This document shows positions 43,464-51,830 of a DNA stretch of 64,000 nt, piece by piece. The stretch covers positions 1 to 64,000 of the forward strand of contig NZ_JACJRQ010000040.1 in the NCBI RefSeq assembly GCF_014697355.1. The letters run 5' to 3'. The translations under genes were made by a program, and so were the position numbers. Origin of the DNA: Nostoc calcicola FACHB-3891. GTDB taxonomy: Bacteria; Cyanobacteriota; Cyanobacteriia; Cyanobacteriales; Nostocaceae. Positions within the stretch are counted from its first letter, which is position 1. Each line of letters starts with the position of its first letter. A model generated the notes under the pieces. It was not told the origin of the DNA, ran no database searches, and saw nothing but the letters and a program-made list of their open reading frames with translations.

Positions 43464-43577
43464 GGGAAGAATCGCCCACAACCTCAATCTGGTGATCAGC
43501 ACCTAGCCATTGGACAGCAACTTGCCTGGATAAAGAAGGAATTGGAGCAAGAAAAACAGCTTGTTTTAGATATATAA
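43461..43577 (+). pseudogene. 3' part of the small gene split by the TnpB element
   Basis: Continues the frame broken at 41884: YGKNRPQPQSGDQHLAIGQQ followed by a helical end LAWIKKELEQEKQLVLDI, with a stop at 43575-43577. On its own it lacks a start codon. With the 5' part it gives a 65-residue protein of unknown family. Confidence 0.6.
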
Positions 43578-43605
43578 CCCAGCAGTAATAGCACCCAAAT
43601 GATTT

Positions 43606-44448
43606 ATGGAGACTACAAAACGAGTAATTAATATAAGTGAAAAATTCGGTAGCTGGATTGTACTAAATAAACAAGGAAAGCAAGTATTATGCCAGTGTGA
43701 TTGTGGAACCCAAAAACTTGTCTACAGTCACACCCTTACCAATGGTCGGTCAACTAATTGCGGTTGTAAAAAAAGAAAAGAATCTATCCCAGTTGGGGCA
43801 AACTTTGGGAGACTAAAAGTTATATCCGATGTAGAAGTTAAGGGGAAAAGGGGTGAATTATTACTCCTTACCCTATGCAGCTGCGGAACCCAAAAGTATA
43901 TCAGTAAAAATAGCTTAAAAAGAGGGCTTACACAAAGCTGCGGATGCTTGCAGCGCGAAACCCTCAAGAGCGATAAAACTGTCCACGGCCACTGCAAAAG
44001 CCACGAGTATAACTCCTGGTTACACATCAAGCGCATCTGCTATAACAAAAACCACCATCAGTACAAGTATCATGGCGGGTGCGGAATTGAAGTCGATGCA
44101 TCCTGGCGCGATAACTTTACCCAGTTCTTAAAAGATATGGGAGTAGCACCCGAAGGAACAGTCATAGCACGTATTGACCTAGAGAGTGACTTTGCTCCCG
44201 GAAATTGTCAATGGATACCTAGAAAAGAGCATTACCGTCAAATACATTTCTTAAGAAGAAAAGAATTGTTCATTTCTCAAACTTTACCCAAACCAGTTGT
44301 TACAAATTGTGAGATAAATGTTTCACCAAATATTATTCGCGCAATTGTCAAAGCTCATGCAAATGGTGAAGCCAATATGAATAAACTTGCTACACAATAT
44401 CAAATTAGCACTCAAGACGCAATAAATATTATCCTTCACCACGCTTAA
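43606..44448 (+). CDS. Homing-type HNH/AP2-like protein with repeated CxCG motifs
   Basis: 280 residues. Two N-terminal repeats of a Cys-rich unit (VLCQCDCGTQKLV...NCGCKKRK and LTLCSCGTQKYI...SCGCLQRE) look like small zinc-binding folds that contact DNA. Residues ~130-205 (SHEYNSWLHIKRICYNKNHHQYKYHGGCGIEVDASWRDN, then GTVIARIDLESDFAPGNCQWIPRKEH) match the degenerate HNH domain of phage homing-type endonucleases, usually LDRID.....NCRW. The C-terminal 50 residues form a helix-turn-helix-like tail. Free-standing, with an intrinsic terminator downstream. A selfish or domesticated nuclease is likely. Confidence 0.7.
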   Translation: METTKRVINISEKFGSWIVLNKQGKQVLCQCDCGTQKLVYSHTLTNGRSTNCGCKKRKESIPVGANFGRLKVISDVEVKGKRGELLLLTLCSCGTQKYISKNSLKRGLTQSCGCLQRETLKSDKTVHGHCKSHEYNSWLHIKRICYNKNHHQYKYHGGCGIEVDASWRDNFTQFLKDMGVAPEGTVIARIDLESDFAPGNCQWIPRKEHYRQIHFLRRKELFISQTLPKPVVTNCEINVSPNIIRAIVKAHANGEANMNKLATQYQISTQDAINIILHHA

Positions 44449-44811
44449 ATCATAAATTTATTTCTAATAAAAGTGCGTTATTTTAATCGATGACGTACTT
44501 TTTATTTTCAATAATTCATTTAATATTTTATTTAAATAAATATTAATCTGTTCATAGATTAATCACCACAGTTATTACATACCTTGTCAAGGTAGTTATT
44601 AGGAGTAATTCAGCAATCAATAAATTCCAAAGTATTTTACCTGAGCATGAAGTTGACTACACATGGCTAATAAGGGCGAGTTTTAACTAAGTGTTCATAC
44701 AAATACGAAATCATTCTTTAGGTAGAAAAATTAGCTAGATTTTCTCCCATAGACGAAATTATCAACTAGCTAGGCAAGCAAAACCTCAAGTCAAAATAAT
44801 AAAAATTGTAC
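44449..44811. other. Spacer with terminator, otherwise empty
   Basis: 363 bp, AT-rich. Holds the hairpin terminator near 44469-44507. No further gene or repeat recognised before the start at 44812. Confidence 0.5.
44469..44507 (+). terminator. Rho-independent terminator
   Basis: Stem AAAAGTGCGT (44469-44478) with ACGTACTTTT (44493-44502), one G-T pair, then a T-rich tract. Follows the 43606-44448 gene by 20 bp. Confidence 0.6.
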
Positions 44812-45267
44812 ATGATAATACACAACGGCTCTTACATCTGGTTTCACGCAGGACAAACTGCAAGATGGGGAACTATTAATGCGATTAAAGCATTGCCATA
44901 CCTAATGATTGCATACCAAATCGACGGACAGTGGTACAGTGATCCCAATTTTTTATCACCCAAAAATCTAGAAGTAAAACCAACAACACCTATAAGTTCA
45001 GCAATTATTCACATACCAAAAACAACAGTTGAGCTACAACCAATTGTTCAATTATGTGCGGGATTTAGAAACAGAAAAATTCACAGTTTTTGGGTAGTTA
45101 ATGCTCCAGAGCAGGTATTGAAACATATCTTAGAGTGCAAGCAATGGGACAGCATATCACCCAAGCAAATATTAGAAAATCTGTATGAATTAATTCTTTA
45201 TGGCTACGAAGTCAAAATACTTCCCGCCAAAAAGGAAACCATATCCCCAATCGAATGGATGGAATAG
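44812..45267 (+). CDS. Hypothetical protein
   Basis: 151 residues from the ATG at 44812; a TTG two codons earlier is also in frame. Soluble, with IHNGSYIWFHAGQTARWGTI at the N-terminus and a helical C-terminal third (APEQVLKHILECKQWDSISPKQILENLYELIL). No family recognised. It overlaps the next gene by 13 bp in another frame, so the two are coupled. Confidence 0.55.
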   Translation: MIIHNGSYIWFHAGQTARWGTINAIKALPYLMIAYQIDGQWYSDPNFLSPKNLEVKPTTPISSAIIHIPKTTVELQPIVQLCAGFRNRKIHSFWVVNAPEQVLKHILECKQWDSISPKQILENLYELILYGYEVKILPAKKETISPIEWME

Positions 45268-45953
45268 TAATGACTAATAGCAACCAACAACTCACACTTT
45301 ACTATCCTTGTGTAGTCCAAATTCTAGATCAGTTTGTACAGACAATATCAGTTGAGTTTTGGATACAGAATCCAATAAACGAAAAATGGAATTTGGTAGT
45401 CTTGAAAGATGGTGATAGCAGCAGCATATCGGGTTATACATATGCGACAGCACCACGTAAAATGGCATACCTCAATGAAGAATATCTATCAATAGAAGCC
45501 TTTTTGCAAGCCAAAAAAGAAGAAGGTGTGGACTATCCCATTCGACATAAAAGAACTTATCTGACAGTTAAGGGTGCTGCATCTCACAAACTATTCTGGA
45601 CATGGACAAATCCTCAGACCAATAAAATTGAACGCATCCATTGGCATCCTTTAGCTATGAAAGTAAAGGCAAGTGAAGATGACCAAACTGACTACTCAAA
45701 TATAACTCCAGTCAAGATTGTAAATGGAAAATTAATTACACTTGAAAAGGAGAATCTACCATCAAATAGAGCAGCTTTTTCGGAGTTTCTTGCAGACAGG
45801 GAAGAAAATCTCCGCCTTGCACTTGAAGCCCTAAAATCACCCAATCCTGATGCAGCCCTTGAACTGCTAGCCATCATGGAAGAAATATCCTCATACTGCT
45901 TCTACGCCAGTTGGATTGTCAAGGACCCGCCGCTAAATCTTTGTAGATTCTAG
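45255..45953 (+). pseudogene. Hypothetical protein whose 3' end is displaced by the IscB element
   Basis: 232 codons, of which about 223 (to 45925) are native; the last few (DPPLNLCRF) are read from the IscB element's left end. Start at 45255 or at the ATG 45270 (MTNSNQQLTLYYP). Mixed alpha/beta protein with TYATAPRKMAYLNEEYLSIE and a helical end (LRLALEALKSPNPDAALELLAIMEEI). Joining 45925 to 47519 continues the frame as EFPHLRWAMDTI and a stop at 47553-47555, so only ~12 residues were displaced; the protein may still work. Unknown family. Confidence 0.6.
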
Positions 45954-46161
45954 CGGAGGCTTGGAAACAAGCCCACATTGACCAGCCCACCCACGGGTAA
46001 ACGATATCAAGGTCACGACACCCCAGGATGCGTGCCAGTTCTGGGCAACTGTCGCTCAAAATTAAACAGTAAGGACGGGAACCAAGCAGTGTTTTGAGCC
46101 GAACAAGCCATGATATCCGGGCGAGGCAAACTTTACTACCGCAAGGTAAGAGGCAACAGTA
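45926..46161 (+). ncRNA. IscB omega-RNA
   Basis: The ~236 bp between the left edge and iscB are GC-rich and structured: CCGCT...AGCGG, the perfect hairpin GGCTTG-GAAA-CAAGCC (45958-45973), and further GC stems up to the gene. This is the location of IscB guide RNAs, which carry the guide at the 5' end, taken from upstream flanking DNA. The guide would therefore be about AGTTGGATTGTCAAGG (45909-45924). Confidence 0.7.
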
Positions 46162-47442
46162 ATGTACGTTTTCGTTTTAGATAAAAACAAGCAACCACTC
46201 GACCCATGTCATCCAGCACGGGCAAGAGAGTTATTAAAGCAGGGGAGGGCTGCGGTCTACAAACGCTATCCGTTTACCATTCTTATCAAGGACAGAAAAT
46301 TAGAACATTCAGTTACACACCCACATCGGGTAAAAATTGACCCAGGCAGCAAAGTCACGGGAATGACTGTACTGCAAGAAAATACTGCTAGATGTGTGTT
46401 TGCTTGTGAGATAACCCATCGTGGGTTTCAAATCAGGCAATCACTTCTATCAAGAAGGCAGTTAAGACGTTCAAGGCGATCGCGTAAAACACGTTATCGC
46501 AAAGCGCGATTTCTCAATAGAACTCGCCGTGAAGGTTGGCTACCACCGTCACTAGAATCTCGGATTGATAATATTTTGACTTGGGTGAATAGGTTGCGTC
46601 GTGTTTGTCCGATAACTGCTATTTCTCAAGAGTTGGTTAAATTTGACTTACAAAAGTTAGACCAACCAGAAATCCAAGGTGTAGATTATCAACGTGGTGA
46701 GTTATTCGGTTTTGAAGTTAAACAATATCTGTTAATCAAGTGGCAACATCAGTGTGCATACTGTGGTGTTAAAGATGTACCATTACAAATCGAACATATT
46801 GTTGCTAAATCCTGCGGTGGAACTAATCGCGTTAGCAATCTGACACTAGCTTGCCAAAAATGCAATCAAGCTAAAGGTAATCAACCAATTGCCAAGTTTC
46901 TCAAGAAAAAACCTGATTTGCTAAGTCGTATTTTAGCTCAAGCTAAAAAACCTTTAGTTGATGCTACTGCGGTCAATGCAACTCGTTGGGAATTGTACCG
47001 TAGATTACAACAGATTGAACTACCAGTAGAAGTAGGTAGTGGTGGAAGAACTAAGTGGAATCGGGTCAATAGAGGAATTGATAAGTCTCACTGGACTGAT
47101 TCTCTGTGTGTGGGAGCGACTACGCCAGAGAAACTAATTATCAAAAATATCAAACCTTTGTTGATTAGTGCCAAAGGTCACGGAACTCGTCAACGCTGTC
47201 GCCCAAATAAGTTTGGCTTTCCTAAAGCTCATGCACCTTCAGCTAAATACTTTCAAGGTTTTACCACTGGTGATATTGTTAAAGCTCATATCCCTACTGG
47301 TAAATTCGCTGGAAGATATACAGGCAGAATTGCTATTAGGTTTCGTCCTAGCTTTGTTCTACACACTTTGGATAAAAAGTTTGATGTTCATCCTAAATAC
47401 CTGAAAACTATACACAAAGCTGACGGTTATGAATACAAATAA
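46162..47442 (+). CDS. iscB: IscB RNA-guided nuclease
   Basis: 426 residues. PLMP domain at the N-terminus (MYVFVLDKNKQPLDPCHPARARELL). Split RuvC: Asp60 (KIDPGSKVTG), Glu157 (ISQELVKFD), His310/Asp313 (DKSHWTDSLCVGA). An Arg-rich bridge helix lies near 96-122 (LSRRQLRRSRRSRKTRYRKARF). An HNH domain is inserted at ~195-245 (CAYCGVKD, QIEHIVAKSCGGTNRVSNLTLACQKCNQAKGN), with His212 catalytic. All active-site residues are present, so both strand-cutting activities should be intact. IscB is the ancestor-like relative of Cas9. ATG preceded by AAGAGG. Confidence 0.95.
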   Translation: MYVFVLDKNKQPLDPCHPARARELLKQGRAAVYKRYPFTILIKDRKLEHSVTHPHRVKIDPGSKVTGMTVLQENTARCVFACEITHRGFQIRQSLLSRRQLRRSRRSRKTRYRKARFLNRTRREGWLPPSLESRIDNILTWVNRLRRVCPITAISQELVKFDLQKLDQPEIQGVDYQRGELFGFEVKQYLLIKWQHQCAYCGVKDVPLQIEHIVAKSCGGTNRVSNLTLACQKCNQAKGNQPIAKFLKKKPDLLSRILAQAKKPLVDATAVNATRWELYRRLQQIELPVEVGSGGRTKWNRVNRGIDKSHWTDSLCVGATTPEKLIIKNIKPLLISAKGHGTRQRCRPNKFGFPKAHAPSAKYFQGFTTGDIVKAHIPTGKFAGRYTGRIAIRFRPSFVLHTLDKKFDVHPKYLKTIHKADGYEYK

Positions 47443-47476
47443 TAATATCCATCAGGACAATTCTTATGTTGGCAGA

Positions 47477-47521
47477 AATTCCCCTCCCGCTAAACGAACT
47501 CGTTATAGCGGGAGGGGAATT
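47477..47521. repeat. Right-end hairpin of the IscB unit
   Basis: Arms AATTCCCCTCCCGCTA and TAGCGGGAGGGGAATT pair perfectly over 16 bp; the loop can extend with AACGA/TCGTT. It lies 34 bp after iscB and marks the element's right end; it could also terminate transcription. Confidence 0.75.
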
Positions 47522-47533
47522 TCCGCATCTGAG

Positions 47534-47716
47534 ATGGGCAATGGATACAATTTAGAATTAATTCTTAAATCATGGGATGGCACTAGTAACGTTAGCTACG
47601 GTAGTGGGGAAATCACTTATGAACAATTAGCACTAATGCGCGTTCTTTGTGAATTATCTCAAGGTTGGTGGTTTTGGGATGAAGATCGGGACACTGGGGT
47701 AATTTTCCAAAGTTAA
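47534..47716 (+). CDS. Small hypothetical protein downstream of the IscB insertion
   Basis: 60 residues (MGNGYNLELILKSWDGTSNV...GEITYEQLALMRVLCELSQGWWFWDED). The frame is open farther upstream (47429), but those codons belong to the element. In the rebuilt empty site, its ATG overlaps the end of the interrupted gene by 22 bp, so this was the next gene in that operon. Acidic, Trp-rich C-terminus; no family recognised. Confidence 0.55.
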   Translation: MGNGYNLELILKSWDGTSNVSYGSGEITYEQLALMRVLCELSQGWWFWDEDRDTGVIFQS

Positions 47717-47864
47717 ACTTACAGGGGAATCGCCTAATTATTTAAGCTGGGAGTCTTGCGATCGCTGTACACGATCGGGAATGCGCTTGCGATTAACAGT
47801 AGCGCATTTTTATACTCAATATGCAGAAGAAGGCCGCCTTAGCCTGTTCGCTCTTTGCGCCTGG

Positions 47865-48248
47865 TTAGGTCTTTGGGGTGGACGATGGAAGTCTGTCCAC
47901 TTCCATAGCTTGAATCAAGCCGTGTTCAAGGGTGAATCGATGATCCACGTGCTCATCGGCAAGAACTGCTCCAGCCAAGTCACGCACGACCTGATGCACC
48001 GAGACCAAAATGCGCCCGTCCTCCTCCAAGTAAAAGGTTTGCGGCTCGACGTGCGGATTGATCTCGCTCCACTGCTCCGTCCAGTAAGCGCGAACTTCTT
48101 CAGGCCCGCGGGCAAAACCGCCTTTGAACGCTCTCGGCCAAACCACATCCGGAGTCATGAGGGCAAGGGCAGCGTCAATGTCTCGCGCGTTGAAAGCTGT
48201 GTACGCCGCACGGAGCAGTTCGATTTCTGGTGCTCTTTGATCTGACAT
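47865..48248 (-). CDS. SnoaL-like / NTF2-fold protein
   Basis: 127 residues. IELLRAAYTAFNARDIDAALALMTPDVVWPRAFKGG is the characteristic N-terminal half of SnoaL_2/NTF2-like small enzymes and binding proteins; EEVRAYWTEQWSEINPHVEPQTF, ILVSVHQVVRD and DHRFTLEHGLIQAMEVDR complete the cone-shaped fold. The substrate is unknown. Base composition is clearly more GC-rich than the flanking genes, which suggests arrival by transfer from a high-GC donor. Isolated, not obviously part of the neighbouring cluster. Confidence 0.85.
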   Translation of the reverse strand: MSDQRAPEIELLRAAYTAFNARDIDAALALMTPDVVWPRAFKGGFARGPEEVRAYWTEQWSEINPHVEPQTFYLEEDGRILVSVHQVVRDLAGAVLADEHVDHRFTLEHGLIQAMEVDRLPSSTPKT

Positions 48249-48547
48249 AAGCGGTATGGTGAAGCAGATGCAGTAAGGACTAATCTAATAATTTATTGTA
48301 TAGAGTTTAGCTGAAGCTTTTTTTATCGACACTATCATGCCTGATGTCGGTTTATTTTGAGGATTTCCCTTATTCATAACATGATTACGTCTCTTATTAA
48401 CTCAGCACTGCTGGGTCTTTTTGGATGGCTTAGTCTAATACCAATTCACGAAATTACTGATATAAATCACTTCCTCTGCTCCCTCTGCTTGTCTATGTGT
48501 ATCATTTTTAAAGTGAAACGGTATAAACTCCAGTCTAAAACAGATAA

Positions 48548-49075
48548 TTATTTATTTTTAGCAAATATAATAAAATCAGCGAGAGTATTAAAAATCTTAA
48601 TTAACTGAAATTCTTGCGTTTTTATAGGAAACAAATGTAAAGACTCTATGAAAATATTCCATTCAGAACCTATTAAGCAAATTTCTATATCTTTTATTGT
48701 ATAGGTATATGCTAGACACCAAACTATAAACAATTCTGTTAAAGTCCCAAAACTTCCATACTGAACTATAAATAGTTCAGTATTTTTCGTTAACTCTCTT
48801 AATCTATCAAATAAGTCATTGCATTTGATTTCTTGGGATATATATTGATTAGGCTTTTTGGGATCGAATGAAGCATTTGTAACACCAATACACATACCAT
48901 TCTTATTGGAAACTCCTTTTGCTACTGCTTCCATTAACCCATAATAACCTCCACACTTAACAACATAACCTTTTGTTGCCAAAAATTCACCAAGTTTTAT
49001 AGCATCTTGATATTCTTGTGTTGAATAATCTAACTCTGACCCACCAAATGTAGTGGCGTATTTAGGCTTTTCCAT
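48548..49075 (-). CDS. LOG-family-like nucleotide hydrolase (TIGR00730 type)
   Basis: 175 residues from the ATG at 49075 (an ATG at 49111 would deepen the overlap to 50 bp). Rossmann-like SLOG fold: KYATTFGGSELDY, VVKCGGYYGLMEAVAKGVSNKNGMCIGV (the usual PGGGxGLMG appears as CGGYYGLME), and QYGSFGTLTELF (in place of PGGxGTxxE, with the Glu kept). LOG proteins hydrolyse nucleoside-5'-monophosphates to a base and ribose-5-phosphate. The substituted glycines imply altered substrate use. Last gene of the minus-strand cluster, overlapping the TIM-barrel gene by 14 bp. Confidence 0.7.
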   Translation of the reverse strand: MEKPKYATTFGGSELDYSTQEYQDAIKLGEFLATKGYVVKCGGYYGLMEAVAKGVSNKNGMCIGVTNASFDPKKPNQYISQEIKCNDLFDRLRELTKNTELFIVQYGSFGTLTELFIVWCLAYTYTIKDIEICLIGSEWNIFIESLHLFPIKTQEFQLIKIFNTLADFIIFAKNK

Positions 49076-49916
49076 AATCAATGATTGTTTTGAAACGTTT
49101 ACATAGTTCATCCGGTTCTAGCTTACCATTTGAATAACTATGTTCTAAAATTAAATAACTTTCATAATTAATTGATTTTATTTTTCTTATGACTGAAAAC
49201 CAATCAATATCTCCTTCCAACAATGGCTTAAAAGTATTTATTGTTTTATTATTACTAATTGAATCTTTAATGTGTATTGCACAAATATTATTATTTAATT
49301 GTTCTATCCATTTTAATACTGGTATAGTAGTCAAATTAGCATTTCCAATATCGAGATGTACTTTAATATTATCCCGACCCACAAATTTCAAAAACTTTAA
49401 AAATTCATCAGGACTAGTTAAAAAATTGTTAAAGTATACATTTTCAATACCTATGTATATATTATGCTTGTAAGCAAAGTCAGATAATTCAAGCAGGCTT
49501 TTCTTGGCATTACAAATAACATCATCGATAGAGATATAAAGCTGATTTTTTCGTAAAATACTCGGTGCTTCATAAATCCCAGGAATAATAACTATTGACT
49601 TTGCTCTTAATTCATACGCATACATTATCATTCTTTTTCCTATTTCTACAGCAAAATTTCGTTCAGAAGACTGATTTGAAGATAATGAATATTGCCAATG
49701 AAGTTCACTACAAATACTTGATATAGATATATCTGTCGTGTTTGAATTAAATAACAAATTTTTTATATTCTCAAGTTTTTTAGTTGGACAATTAATAGGT
49801 AAAATACTACTACTATCCCATTCACAGTTCAACTCAAAAATATTAAAGTATGAATAAGCACAGTTAACCAATAAATCTTGATTATTAAAAGCCCACATAT
49901 TTACTGATAATTTCAT
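49062..49916 (-). CDS. Sugar phosphate isomerase/epimerase-like TIM barrel
   Basis: 284 residues. AP-endonuclease-2/xylose-isomerase-like barrel: MKLSVNMWAFNNQDLL, FNIFELNCEWDSS (strand 2), SIVIIPGIYEAP, IYIGIENVYFN (metal-binding Glu), IKVHLDIGNAN (Asp), ICAIHIKDS (His/Asp), LEGDIDW and YLILEHSYS (last Glu). These are the conserved divalent-metal ligands of the family. Probably isomerises or epimerises a sugar or inositol-like intermediate. It lies 13 bp after the carbamoyltransferase gene. Confidence 0.8.
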   Translation of the reverse strand: MKLSVNMWAFNNQDLLVNCAYSYFNIFELNCEWDSSSILPINCPTKKLENIKNLLFNSNTTDISISSICSELHWQYSLSSNQSSERNFAVEIGKRMIMYAYELRAKSIVIIPGIYEAPSILRKNQLYISIDDVICNAKKSLLELSDFAYKHNIYIGIENVYFNNFLTSPDEFLKFLKFVGRDNIKVHLDIGNANLTTIPVLKWIEQLNNNICAIHIKDSISNNKTINTFKPLLEGDIDWFSVIRKIKSINYESYLILEHSYSNGKLEPDELCKRFKTIIDYGKA

Positions 49917-49929
49917 TTTAATAATCTGA

Positions 49930-51633
49930 TTATTTTTTATGTATTAGGAAATTATTAATTACTAAAACATCCAAACTGGATGAAAAAAAAGATTTTATTG
50001 CATCAAGTGGGCTTCCGACTATTGGTTCTCCTGCAAGATTAAAAGAAGTATTAAGCAAGACGGGTACTCCTGACTGGTCATAGAAGCATTTAATTAATTG
50101 TCCATAGAAAGAATTGTCAGGAACTAATTGAACTCTTGAGGTTCCATCTATATGAACCACACCTTCAATCTCTCTAATTCTATTTTCTTTGCTTTTTAAT
50201 GCTCTTAGCATAAATAAAGAACCTTTATCAGCATCATAAAAGTAGTTGCCTGCTTGACTTTGAAGAATACTAGGTGCTAGAGGACGCCATAACTCTCGTC
50301 CTTTTGTATTGTTGACTTTATCTCTAAGAGTTTTACTTCTTGGAGAGGCAAGGATGCTTCGTCCTCCCAATGCTCTTGGTCCGATCTCATTTCTTCCCTG
50401 AAACCAACCAATAATCTTGTCGTTATTTAAGTAGTCAGCAACAACATTCAAGATTTTATCTTCTTCAAGAGTTACAAAAGAAATTCCTAGTTTTTGAAGT
50501 AAATTTAGAATTTCATCATCTTTAAATTCAATTCCCCAAAAAGCATGAGATAAACTTTTTTTAATAGGAGGAATACCTAAAGTATAACTAAGTTGTAAAG
50601 CAGCACCAACGCTAGTTCCGCCATCGTGAGCATTGGGAAAAACAAAAAAATTTTGAACATCTGGCAATTTAGCGATTTTTCCATTCATCGAGCAATTAAG
50701 AGCTACACCCCCAGCTAATACAACATTAGAACAGTTAGTTAATTTAACCGCCAGCTTTACAAGATGTATTCCTATTTCTTCAATTAGTGCTTGTACTGAT
50801 GCTGCTAGATCGGCATTTTCAATAACAGGTGAAGAAAATGCATAATTAACTTGATTTTTCAATATATCCCAAGATTGACTAGTTTTAAAAGGTTGAAGTA
50901 AAAATTTAGTTTGAAAATAATCATACCAAATATTTACTATTTCACCTAGTTTATCTGCATCAACATCTGTGTTAAGAAAATTGGGAAATCCAACAAATTC
51001 ATATCCATCTAAATTTAGCTTTAAACAATCAAAATAATATTGGGGTTTGCCATAAGAAGCTAGTCCCATCGTCTTACCAGGATTTTCCTTTCCCAAACCA
51101 AGAAACCCAGATGTAGCCTTATAAAGATATCCTAAAGAATGCATGACTCCGAACTGTTTTAAGGCTTTTATTCCATTTTCTCTGTTAGCATAAAATATGC
51201 TGGTGGAATGACATTCTCCTTGTCCATCCATTACCAGTACAGTTGCATCCTCAAATCCTGATGTCCAAAAACTACTAGCGGCATGAGATAAATGATGTGG
51301 AATAAATTCACATCGAGGTTCTTTTTTTCTGGGAAAAAGACTTTCTGGAAATAATTGATTAGTAAATTTTTTTAAAAATAACTTAAAGTCTCTCTGTTTA
51401 TACCTCTGAGGAATATCCCAACCAAACGCGACATAATCTACCTCATCAAGAGTAATCTTGGCTTGATTTAAACAGTTCCAAGCCGCAATACTCGGATAAG
51501 TATCATTCGCATGTTTTTTTCTTGAAAATCTTTCTTCTTCGCATATAATTATGATTTCACCATCTTGAATGAGACAGGCTGAAGCATCGTGACCGCCATT
51601 TGAAAACCCCGTTACGCCTAGTATGTACACCAT
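49930..51633 (-). CDS. Carbamoyltransferase (NodU/CmcH/TobZ family)
   Basis: 567 residues, full family length. N-terminal Kae1-like/ASKHA half: ILGVTGFSNGGHDASACLI (His15/Asp16), HHLSHAASSFWTSGF, VLVMDGQGE, VLAGGVALNCSMNGKI and FVFPNAHDGGTSVGAAL. C-terminal half: WFQGRNEIGPRALGGRSILASPRS and PVLLNTSFNLAGEPIV. These enzymes make carbamoyl-adenylate from carbamoyl phosphate and ATP and O-carbamoylate a sugar hydroxyl, as in Nod factor, nebramycin or cephamycin biosynthesis. It marks this cluster as a carbamoylated glycoside or glycan pathway. Confidence 0.92.
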   Translation of the reverse strand: MVYILGVTGFSNGGHDASACLIQDGEIIIICEEERFSRKKHANDTYPSIAAWNCLNQAKITLDEVDYVAFGWDIPQRYKQRDFKLFLKKFTNQLFPESLFPRKKEPRCEFIPHHLSHAASSFWTSGFEDATVLVMDGQGECHSTSIFYANRENGIKALKQFGVMHSLGYLYKATSGFLGLGKENPGKTMGLASYGKPQYYFDCLKLNLDGYEFVGFPNFLNTDVDADKLGEIVNIWYDYFQTKFLLQPFKTSQSWDILKNQVNYAFSSPVIENADLAASVQALIEEIGIHLVKLAVKLTNCSNVVLAGGVALNCSMNGKIAKLPDVQNFFVFPNAHDGGTSVGAALQLSYTLGIPPIKKSLSHAFWGIEFKDDEILNLLQKLGISFVTLEEDKILNVVADYLNNDKIIGWFQGRNEIGPRALGGRSILASPRSKTLRDKVNNTKGRELWRPLAPSILQSQAGNYFYDADKGSLFMLRALKSKENRIREIEGVVHIDGTSRVQLVPDNSFYGQLIKCFYDQSGVPVLLNTSFNLAGEPIVGSPLDAIKSFFSSSLDVLVINNFLIHKK

Positions 51634-51830
51634 TTTCTCTTTCCTTGAAAAACCCTTGTAAAAATATATAAAAGTTGTTGGTTGTGTAAGGAACTTTGCA
51701 AAAATAACTTGAACAATCAGATAGTCATTTATGGTTTAATTATATAGTTCAATTCGCAGTAAAAACGGTTTCTTTGAATAGAAACATAATCTCATCAACT
51801 TTACTTTCTTTTGACTAACTTAATCTTAGT

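Larger units (their letters stand above)
45926..47518 (+). mobile_element. IscB-type insertion unit
   Basis: Edges inferred from rejoining the interrupted gene, ambiguous by 3 bp because GGA occurs at both junctions (45923-45925 and 47516-47518). Contents: omega-RNA region, iscB, and a terminal hairpin with 16-bp perfect arms (47477-47492 / 47506-47521). No target duplication and no transposase, as expected for an IS200/605-type unit mobilised in trans. Confidence 0.7.

Noticed and set aside
45938..46161. GC-rich spacer considered as a riboswitch or group II intron fragment
   Set aside because: Position immediately upstream of iscB and the GAAA-capped hairpin fit the IscB omega-RNA better; no intron domain V or known riboswitch core is visible.
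47781..48245. 154-codon frame on the plus strand
   Set aside because: Antisense to the SnoaL-like gene, whose minus-strand frame has clear family motifs; the plus frame is a by-product of high GC.
48357..48608. 83-codon plus-strand frame with hydrophobic residues
   Set aside because: Overlaps the 3' end of the LOG-like gene on the other strand, low-complexity, no family, no good start context.
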